DNA from: Caulobacteraceae bacterium
Lineage (GTDB): Bacteria > Pseudomonadota > Alphaproteobacteria > Caulobacterales > Caulobacteraceae
Length of the DNA: 7,802 nucleotides
Direction: 5' to 3'
NCBI GenBank assembly: GCA_947501315.1
Contig: CANMXH010000104.1
Coordinates: 1 to 7,802 of the forward strand
In this document: one piece after another, positions 1-4,498 of the stretch
Layout of the letters: each line of letters opens with the position of its first letter
Numbering within the stretch: position 1 is the stretch's first letter
Translations under genes and position numbers: made by a program
The notes under the pieces: generated by a model
The model's input: only the letters and a program-made list of their open reading frames with translations
Database searches by the model: none
Told to the model about the DNA's origin: nothing

Positions 1-1052
1 CCGATGGGGTGGCCGATGGCGATGGCACCGCCGTTGACGTTGACCTTGTCCGGGTCGAGGCCCAGCTCGCGCAGGACGCACAGGCTCTGGGCCGCGAAGG
101 CCTCGTTGGACTCGACCAGATCGAGGTCGGCCACGGTCCAGCCGGCCTTCTCCAGCGCCTTCCGCGACGCCGGGATCGGACCGGTGCCCATGACCGCCGG
201 ATCGACCCCCGCCGTGGCCGAGGAGACGATCCGGGCCAGGGGGGTCAGCCCGCGGGCCTTCGCATCGGCCGCGCTCATGAGGACGAGGGCTGCGGCGCCG
301 TCATTGAGGCCCGAGGCATTGGCGGCGGTGACGCTGCCCTCCTTCGTGAAGGCGGGCTTGAGGCCCTGCATGGCCTCCAGGGTCGCGCCGTGGCGGATGA
401 ACTCGTCCTTGTCGACGATGGTGTCGCCCTTGCGGCCCTTGATGGTCACCGGCGCGATCTCGTCGTCGAACCGCCCCGCCTTCTGCGCCGCCTCGGCCTT
501 GTTCTGGCTGGCCACGGCGAAGGCGTCCTGGTCGGCGCGGCTGATGTGGAAGGCGTCGGCGATGTTCTCGGCCGTCTGGCCCATATGATAGCCGTTGAAG
601 GCGTCCCACAGGCCGTCGCTGATCATGGTGTCGACCAGTTTGATGTCGCCCATCTTCTGGCCGGTGCGCAGGGCCTGGGCATGCGGGGCCTGGCTCATGC
701 TCTCCTGACCGCCGGCGACCACGATCCGGGCGTCACCAAGCGCGATCTGCTGGGCACCGATGGCCACGGCGCGCAGGCCCGAGCCGCAGATCTGGTTCAG
801 GCTCCAGGCCGCGGCCTCCTTGCGAATGCCTGCGCCCATGGCCGCCTGCCGGGCCGGGCCCTGCCCCGCCGCCGCCTGCAGCACATGGCCAAGGATGACC
901 TCGTCAACCTCATCCGGCGCGACCCCCGCCCGTTCCAGCGCCGCGCGGATGGCGACCTCGCCCAGCCCGGAGGCCGGCAGGCTGGACAGGGCCCCGAGGA
1001 AGGAACCGACCGGCGTGCGGGCGGCGGAGACGATGACGACTTCAATGGACAT
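1..1052 (-). CDS. phaA: Acetyl-CoA acetyltransferase (thiolase), 3' end beyond window
   Basis: This enzyme condenses two acetyl-CoA to acetoacetyl-CoA, the first step of poly-3-hydroxybutyrate synthesis, and can run in reverse in degradation. It is cytoplasmic and usually tetrameric. The 350 complete codons visible begin MSIEVVIVSAARTPVGSF. The nucleophilic cysteine is Cys89 in NQICGSGLRAV, an NEAF motif lies further on, and His348 sits in GGAIAIGHPIG at the window edge. Cys89 and His348 match the numbering I recall for the Zoogloea enzyme. The second catalytic cysteine and about 40 residues lie outside the window. The ATG is preceded by GAGGGG (1060-1065), seven bases away. The gene is divergent from the hemolysin III-like gene and about 1 kb from phaR, which supports a PHA role. 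A general beta-oxidation or ketone-body thiolase is the alternative. The symbol rests on family and context. Confidence 0.93.
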   Translation of the reverse strand, partial: MSIEVVIVSAARTPVGSFLGALSSLPASGLGEVAIRAALERAGVAPDEVDEVILGHVLQAAAGQGPARQAAMGAGIRKEAAAWSLNQICGSGLRAVAIGAQQIALGDARIVVAGGQESMSQAPHAQALRTGQKMGDIKLVDTMISDGLWDAFNGYHMGQTAENIADAFHISRADQDAFAVASQNKAEAAQKAGRFDDEIAPVTIKGRKGDTIVDKDEFIRHGATLEAMQGLKPAFTKEGSVTAANASGLNDGAAALVLMSAADAKARGLTPLARIVSSATAGVDPAVMGTGPIPASRKALEKAGWTVADLDLVESNEAFAAQSLCVLRELGLDPDKVNVNGGAIAIGHPI

Positions 1053-1272
1053 GCCGGTACCCCTCAAACCGGCCGCGGGCGAGGGAGCGCCCGGGCCGGG
1101 GAAAACAAAACCTCTACGCCGATCCCGGGCGTCAGGTTGCGCGAAAAAAGTCGTGCCGTTTTTGCCGCATCCCGCCGCCTTCGTCACCCATGACGACAAC
1201 GTTCAGCGAATGGTCACCGACCCTGCCCCATGTTGGGCGGGACAAACGGGGCGGAAAAGGCTTGATGCGGCC
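1053..1272. promoter_or_regulatory. Divergent intergenic region, phaA / hemolysin III-like gene
   Basis: This 220-bp gap contains no convincing gene. It should carry the promoters of both flanking genes. On the minus strand, CTGACG (plus-strand 1130-1135) followed by a TAGAGG-like hexamer (about 1111-1116) is a weak promoter candidate for phaA. An imperfect AT-cored dyad (1138-1169) lies just upstream of it. For the plus-strand gene I see no good -35/-10 pair. GGAAAAGG (1253-1260) is a loose ribosome-binding candidate 12 bases before its ATG. The promoter assignments are inference. Confidence 0.35.
1138..1169. repeat. Imperfect inverted repeat with A/T cores
   Basis: The arms TGCGCGAAAAA (1138-1148) and TTTTTGCCGCA (1159-1169) are complementary at 9 of 11 positions, with two central mismatches, around a 10-base spacer. 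The A6 and T5 runs stand out in otherwise very GC-rich DNA. The location between two divergent genes, next to a possible phaA promoter, suits a regulator site. A hairpin in RNA is also possible. No binding protein can be named. Confidence 0.4.
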
Positions 1273-1986
1273 ATGCTCAAGAGACTGAAAAACGTGCTGG
1301 TGCAGGTCTCCGTTCCTGACGAACAGGACATGGCCGAGCATTACCGGACGCCGGCGGAAAAGACCGCCGACCTGATCGTGCATGTGGTCGGCCTGACCCT
1401 CGCGGGCGTCGGTGGCATCGCCCTGGCCGTGCTGGCCGCGATCCATATCGGGATCGGCGCCGTGTTCGCCACATCGACCTACGCCCTGTGCCTGATCCTG
1501 ATGCTGACGGTCTCGGCCCTCTACAACCAGGCCCATCCGGGTGCCGCCCGGCCGCTGCTGAGGCGGATGGACGAGGCGGCCATCTTTCTGATGATCGCCG
1601 GCAGCTATACCCCCTTCACCACCCAGAGATTCGAGGGGGGCTGGTCGATCGGCTTCACCGTCCTGGTCTGGGCGGTGGCGCTGGGCGGGGTGGCGGTCAA
1701 GCTGGTGGCACCACGCATCTCGGACACCTTCTGGAGCCTGGTCTATCTCGGTTTCAGCTGGCTTGCCCTCGCCGCCGCCAAGCCCCTGATCGACACCGTC
1801 CATCCGGTCGCGCTGGGCCTGCTGGTGCTGGGCGGGCTGATCTACACCGCCGGCGTCTTCGTCTTCATCAGCCCGAAGGTGAAATTCCGCCGCGCGATCT
1901 GGCACGGCTTCGTCGTCACCGGCGCCACCGTCCACTGGGCCGCCGTGCTGGTCGGCGTGGTCCTGGCCCCTGCGGCGATGGGCTGA
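1273..1986 (+). CDS. Hemolysin III / PAQR-family membrane protein
   Basis: This is a 237-residue integral inner-membrane protein of the hemolysin III (YqfA/TrhA) branch of the PAQR/CREST superfamily, with about seven transmembrane helices after a cytoplasmic N-terminus (residues 1-28). Family landmarks are HVVGL (37-41), SALYN (81-85), RRMDEAAIFLMIAGSYTPF (97-115) and IWHGFVV...H (209-221). Relatives of eukaryotic adiponectin receptors are metal-dependent lipid hydrolases, but bacterial members are mostly uncharacterised and the hemolysin label is historical. The superfamily metal site normally uses a His four residues after the SALY serine and two His spaced by four near the last helix. Here those positions are Asn85, Arg207 and His211, so two ligands appear replaced. 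Asp100 and Ser81 remain. ATG 1273 was preferred; ATG 1330 (MAEHYRTPAEK) is the alternative. The gene lies directly upstream of phaR but probably has a separate function. Confidence 0.88.
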   Translation: MLKRLKNVLVQVSVPDEQDMAEHYRTPAEKTADLIVHVVGLTLAGVGGIALAVLAAIHIGIGAVFATSTYALCLILMLTVSALYNQAHPGAARPLLRRMDEAAIFLMIAGSYTPFTTQRFEGGWSIGFTVLVWAVALGGVAVKLVAPRISDTFWSLVYLGFSWLALAAAKPLIDTVHPVALGLLVLGGLIYTAGVFVFISPKVKFRRAIWHGFVVTGATVHWAAVLVGVVLAPAAMG

Positions 1987-1987
1987 T

Positions 1988-2028
1988 TTGCATGCGGCTT
2001 CGCACTGCGGGATAGTGCGGCAGTGCAA
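1988..2028 (+). promoter_or_regulatory. Putative PhaR autoregulatory operator over the phaR promoter
   Basis: Within 41 bp there are nine overlapping TGC/GCA triplets arranged in nested dyads: TTGCA (1988-1992) with TGCAA (2024-2028), GCACTGC (2002-2008) with GCAGTGC (2020-2026), and CGCACT (2001-2006) with AGTGCG (2014-2019). PhaR proteins of Paracoccus and Rhodobacter are known to bind TGC-rich dyads and repress their own gene. The dyads overlap a promoter-like pair, TTGCAT (1988-1993) and GATAGT (2011-2016) with a 17-base spacer. Repression by occlusion is therefore plausible. The repeats are seen directly; binding is inference. Confidence 0.5.
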
Positions 2029-2045
2029 CAGGTCAGGGGTTTGGC

Positions 2046-2645
2046 GTGGCGGACAAGAAGGCCGGAGCGGGCGACACCGTCGTCATCAAGAAATACGCCA
2101 ACCGGCGGCTCTACAACACCGCCACCAGCGCCTATGTGACGCTCGAAGACCTGGCCCGGATGGTCCGCGAGGGCACGGAATTCGTGGTCTTCGACGCCAA
2201 GTCCAATGACGACCTGACCCGCCAGATCCTGACCCAGATCATCTTCGAGGAAGAAAGCCGCGGCGAGGCCCTGCTGCCGGTCCAGTTCCTGCGCCAGCTG
2301 ATCGGCTTCTACGGCGGCCAGATGCAGGGCGTCCTGCCCTCCTATCTGGAGATGTCGCTCGACAGCTTCAGCCGCCAGCAGGAGCAGATGCGCGGCCAGT
2401 TCTCCAAGGCCTTTGGCGCAGCCCCCGGTGCCGGCATCCTCGATGAGGCGGTCAAGCGCAACATGGCCCTGTTCACCGATGCGATGAAGATATGGCCCGG
2501 CTTCAACGCCCTGACGCCCGGCGGCCCCGCCGCGGGCGCGGTGCCCGAGCCCCGGGCCGCGCCCGCCGCCGACCCGCTGGACGAGATGCGCCGTCAGATG
2601 GACGAGATGCGCAGCCAGCTCGACAAGCTGTCGAAGGGCGGCTGA
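2046..2645 (+). CDS. phaR: Polyhydroxyalkanoate synthesis repressor PhaR
   Basis: PhaR senses PHA. It represses phasin and its own genes, and leaves DNA when it binds nascent granules. The 199-residue product has the family architecture. Residues 13-71 form the PHB/PHA accumulation regulator DNA-binding domain (IKKYANRRLYNT, then SAYVTLEDLARMV and LTQIIFEEE). Residues about 78-117 form a granule-binding helical segment (LPVQFLRQLIGFYG, LEMSLDSFSRQQEQMR), with a shorter related segment near 139-153 (NMALFTDAMKIWPGF). A Pro/Ala linker (157-176) leads to a C-terminal coiled coil (178-197). The GTG start at 2046 has AGGGGT (2035-2040) five bases upstream. Translation passes almost directly into the next gene. 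A TGC-rich dyad cluster lies immediately upstream, consistent with autoregulation. Identification is strong from the N-terminal domain alone. Confidence 0.95.
   Translation: MADKKAGAGDTVVIKKYANRRLYNTATSAYVTLEDLARMVREGTEFVVFDAKSNDDLTRQILTQIIFEEESRGEALLPVQFLRQLIGFYGGQMQGVLPSYLEMSLDSFSRQQEQMRGQFSKAFGAAPGAGILDEAVKRNMALFTDAMKIWPGFNALTPGGPAAGAVPEPRAAPAADPLDEMRRQMDEMRSQLDKLSKGG
2579..2612 (+). repeat. 21-bp periodic direct repeat in phaR coiled coil
   Basis: GGACGAGATGCGC occurs at 2579-2591 and again at 2600-2612, exactly 21 bases (seven codons) apart. Each copy encodes the core of a DEMR heptad, so the duplication equals one turn of a coiled coil. It probably reflects heptad expansion in the C-terminal oligomerisation helix rather than a separate element. 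Confidence 0.6.
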
Positions 2646-2646
2646 C

Positions 2647-2997
2647 ATGACCGACGAGGTCCGCCCCGTCGGTCCCGTAAAGCGCCGGGCCGAGCGCCGC
2701 AGCGATGAGCGGCGCGCCGCCGAACGCCGGGCCGGCTCAGCATCGCGCGCCCTGGTCCTGACGAACATCCCGGCCGAGGCTGCCGAGCCCCCGGCAAGAC
2801 CTGCCCCGACCCCGCGCACGGATGCCGGCGCGGCTGTGTTTGCCGCCCAGATGATTGGACAGACCGGACAGCGCCGCGGCCTCAGGGGCGGCCCTCCGGT
2901 ACTGGACGCGGCCCGTTCCGCCTACCTCGGCACGGAGCACACCGGCACCGCCGAGCGCCGTCCGCAACCGGGCAAGGCGAAGGACACCGACGTCTGA
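2647..2997 (+). CDS. Small conserved protein of unknown function, downstream of phaR
   Basis: This 116-residue soluble protein has no signal peptide or membrane helix. The N-terminus (residues 11-34) is a highly charged Arg/Glu-rich stretch, and residues 42-58 are Pro/Ala-rich and probably disordered. The C-terminal block 59-97 (DAGAAVFAAQMIGQTGQRR, then GLRGGPPVLDAARSAYLGTE) looks like the conserved core and resembles unnamed small proteins I recall from Caulobacterales. The ATG follows the phaR stop by one base, with GAAGGG (2633-2638) inside phaR as ribosome-binding site eight bases upstream, so the two genes are almost certainly co-transcribed and co-translated. A role in PHA granules or their regulation is suggested only by this linkage. 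The function is unknown. Confidence 0.8.
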   Translation: MTDEVRPVGPVKRRAERRSDERRAAERRAGSASRALVLTNIPAEAAEPPARPAPTPRTDAGAAVFAAQMIGQTGQRRGLRGGPPVLDAARSAYLGTEHTGTAERRPQPGKAKDTDV

Positions 2998-3018
2998 GGC
3001 CACGGCACGGTCCTTGCT

Positions 3019-3043
3019 GAACGAAAGGTTTCAAGCCTCGTTC
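3019..3043 (+). repeat. Hairpin upstream of the tiny ORF
   Basis: GAACGA (3019-3024) and TCGTTC (3038-3043) are perfectly complementary. A GG/CC pair can continue the stem after a two-base bulge, leaving a seven-base loop. No T tract follows, so an intrinsic terminator is unlikely in this orientation. It lies 12 bases before ATG 3056 and could be a leader structure, or chance. Confidence 0.3.
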
Positions 3044-3055
3044 GGGACCACCGCC

Positions 3056-3124
3056 ATGCTCACCATCCTCGCCCGCACCATCGACATCACCGTCGTGGCG
3101 CTGATCTTTGTCGCCTTTTCCTGA
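3056..3124 (+). CDS. Possible 22-residue single-pass membrane peptide
   Basis: The ORF starts MLTILARTIDITVV and ends IFVAFS. It is almost entirely hydrophobic, with one Arg and one Asp near the N-terminus, so it could span the membrane once. Twenty of the 22 sense codons end in G or C, matching real genes here. The ribosome-binding site is weak (GGGA, 3044-3047). An in-frame TTG at 3014 would give 36 residues. It ends seven bases before the stop of the convergent membrane-protein gene. Small hydrophobic ORFs arise easily by chance in such DNA, so this is tentative. Confidence 0.3.
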   Translation: MLTILARTIDITVVALIFVAFS

Positions 3125-3130
3125 GCCCGG

Positions 3131-3571
3131 TCAGGTACCGCTGGCGAAGTCCAGGTCCTTGCGGGCCGAGATGATGGTGACGATGAAGCCGGCCAGAACG
3201 TCCAGCATGACCATGGTCAGGATCAGGAAGAAGGTCGAGGTCGCGAACCCCTTGAACAGGAGGAAGGCGACCAGGCAGAAGACGAACAGGATCAGCGACA
3301 GGGCGTGGTTGACGATCGCCACCTTCTGACTCGATGTCGATTTCAGCAGTTCGAAGAACAGCAGGATCAGCGACAGGAAGAGGATCAGGTCACCGGTCCC
3401 GACGTTCCAGGCTATGCCCGAGACCATCGGAATGGAGAACAGCGGATCTCCCAGCGCCAGTTCCGCTGCGGCGACCCCGCCGGAGCCCAGGACCCCGAAG
3501 CCGATGATGATGGCGTAGATCACCACAGGGATGAACAACAGAGGGATGGCGAGCAGCATGGCGGGCTCCAT
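3131..3571 (-). CDS. Four-helix inner-membrane protein of unknown function
   Basis: The product is 146 residues and very hydrophobic. Four predicted helices lie at about residues 5-28, 60-77, 86-107 and 112-135. A 30-residue loop after the first helix contains GDPLFSIPMVSG, and a short hydrophilic segment KSTSSQKVAIVNH (77-89) separates helices two and three. The protein ends in a charged ISARKDLDFASGT tail. The segments GDLILFLSLILLFFELLKST and ATSTFFLILTMVMLDVLAGF resemble a widespread unnamed alphaproteobacterial membrane family I recall. No catalytic motif is visible. Met1 lacks a ribosome-binding site, whereas Met5 (3557-3559) has GGAG six bases upstream, so the true protein may be 142 residues. 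The gene lies downstream of the glycosyltransferase gene on the same strand across a 91-bp gap; co-transcription is possible but not shown. Confidence 0.8.
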   Translation of the reverse strand: MEPAMLLAIPLLFIPVVIYAIIIGFGVLGSGGVAAAELALGDPLFSIPMVSGIAWNVGTGDLILFLSLILLFFELLKSTSSQKVAIVNHALSLILFVFCLVAFLLFKGFATSTFFLILTMVMLDVLAGFIVTIISARKDLDFASGT

Positions 3572-3662
3572 CGACGTACGGCCGCGAGACAGCCGCGCTT
3601 GTTAACTATGCTTACCCCGGTTCGATCCAAACGGCTACGCCCGCTCGCCCCGCAGGCGAAAG

Positions 3663-4391
3663 TCAGAATTCGCTGATCGCGCCGGGCTTGCGGGACCGGG
3701 ACTTCAGCCAGATCACGCCGAGCAGATCCGACAGCGAGGCCATCAGCCGGCCCCAGTTGGTATATTTCGACTGCCCGGTCTCGCGGTGACGGTGGTCCAC
3801 GTTCAGATAGAGGTTCTGATAGCCTTCGCGGATCATCAGGGCTGGCAGATAGCGGTGCAGGTGATCGAAATAGGGCAGGCGCAGGAAAACGTCCCGCCGG
3901 AAGGCCTTCAGGCCGCAGCCCGTGTCGTCGGCGTCGTCGCCCAGCAGTTTGCGACGGATGCGGTTGGCCCACAGCGAGGCCTGCCGCTTGGCACCGGAAT
4001 CCTGGCGCCTGGCCCGCACGCCGCCGACCAGGCCGACAGAGGACGGCGAGGCGGCCAGCAGGTCGGCCAGTTTCGGGGCATCCGCCGGCGGATTCTGGCC
4101 GTCCCCGTCCAGGGTCACCACGATCGCGCCGCGTGCCGCCAGCACACCGGTCCGGACCGCCCGGCTCTGGCCGGCGTTCGAGCCGTGGCTGAGCACGCGC
4201 AGGGCCGGCAGTTCGGCCATCAGGCCCCGAAGCTCGGCCAGGGTGCCGTCCCGCGACGCGTCATCCACGAAGACCATCTCATAGGCGCGGCCCTCGAACG
4301 CGGCCGCGATCTCGCGCGCCAGCGGGCCGGCCGCGCCCTGTTCGTCATGCACCGGGACGACGACGGAGATTTCGGGGATCATGTCCTTCAT
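3663..4391 (-). CDS. GT2 glycosyltransferase, DPM1/ArnC-like polyprenyl-phosphate sugar synthase
   Basis: This is a 242-residue GT-A fold enzyme expected to transfer a sugar from a nucleotide donor to polyprenyl phosphate on the cytoplasmic face of the inner membrane. It shows the family order: ISVVVPVHDEQGAA (8-21), the donor-site VDDASRDGT (42-50), the metal-binding DGDGQNPP (95-102, the DXD equivalent), DTGCGLKAFRRDVF (156-169), and RHRETGQSKYTNWGRL (201-216). This last motif is typical of dolichol- or undecaprenyl-phosphate sugar synthases. It lacks the two C-terminal transmembrane helices of ArnC/GtrB types, so it resembles soluble DPM1 and probably binds the membrane peripherally. The start ATG has no clear ribosome-binding site; an in-frame ATG (Met4) is nearby. 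It is divergent from an ArnT-like transferase, a likely functional partner. The sugar is unknown. Confidence 0.88.
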   Translation of the reverse strand: MKDMIPEISVVVPVHDEQGAAGPLAREIAAAFEGRAYEMVFVDDASRDGTLAELRGLMAELPALRVLSHGSNAGQSRAVRTGVLAARGAIVVTLDGDGQNPPADAPKLADLLAASPSSVGLVGGVRARRQDSGAKRQASLWANRIRRKLLGDDADDTGCGLKAFRRDVFLRLPYFDHLHRYLPALMIREGYQNLYLNVDHRHRETGQSKYTNWGRLMASLSDLLGVIWLKSRSRKPGAISEF

Positions 4392-4498
4392 CCACGCTGT
4401 CTAGCCGGTTTCCACGCCGGGCGGGAGATGGGACCCACGCATGCAGCGAGCCGCCCAAACCATGACGCATGGTGAAAGGTCGTGTTAGGACGATGAAC
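4392..4498. promoter_or_regulatory. Divergent intergenic region between the two glycosyltransferases
   Basis: This 107-bp stretch should hold back-to-back promoters. A perfect 6-bp dyad, ACCATG-ACG-CATGGT (4459-4473), is the clearest operator-like element. On the minus strand, GCTAGACA ends about six bases before the GT2 start and partly fits the Caulobacter -10 consensus GCTANAWC, which would give a leaderless or near-leaderless transcript. I see no good -35 partner. AGGA (4487-4490) is the ribosome-binding site that decides the downstream start at 4499. Confidence 0.35.

Noticed and set aside
9..1193. Plus-strand 394-codon open frame across the thiolase gene
   Set aside because: The minus strand encodes an unmistakable thiolase with Cys89 and His348 in place. 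The plus frame is low-complexity Gly/Arg/Ala/Asp and is a mirror of it.
1217..1250. GCCC/GGGC short hairpin upstream of the hemolysin III-like gene
   Set aside because: A four-base stem is below what can be distinguished from chance in GC-rich sequence.
1132..2028. Minus-strand open frame opposite the hemolysin III-like gene
   Set aside because: Rich in Gln/Gly/Asp/His with no recognisable motif. The plus strand gives a coherent seven-helix protein with family signatures.
1842..2819. Minus-strand open frame opposite phaR
   Set aside because: It runs antisense through phaR and parts of both neighbouring genes and has no domain features. PhaR on the plus strand is certain.
2855..3124. Longer reading of the tiny ORF starting inside the gene at 2647-2997
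   Set aside because: The upstream part overlaps a well-supported gene in another frame and has typical off-frame composition. Only the last 22 codons look gene-like.
3597..3617. CtrA-like site (GTTAAC with a nearby TTAC) upstream of the four-helix protein gene
   Set aside because: The half-site spacing is six rather than seven and the second half-site has a mismatch. One GTTAAC is not enough to call a CtrA box.
3645..3659. Small hairpin TCGCC-CCGCA-GGCGA just after the GT2 stop
   Set aside because: Only a five-base stem with no T run on the minus strand; such short GC stems are common by chance here.
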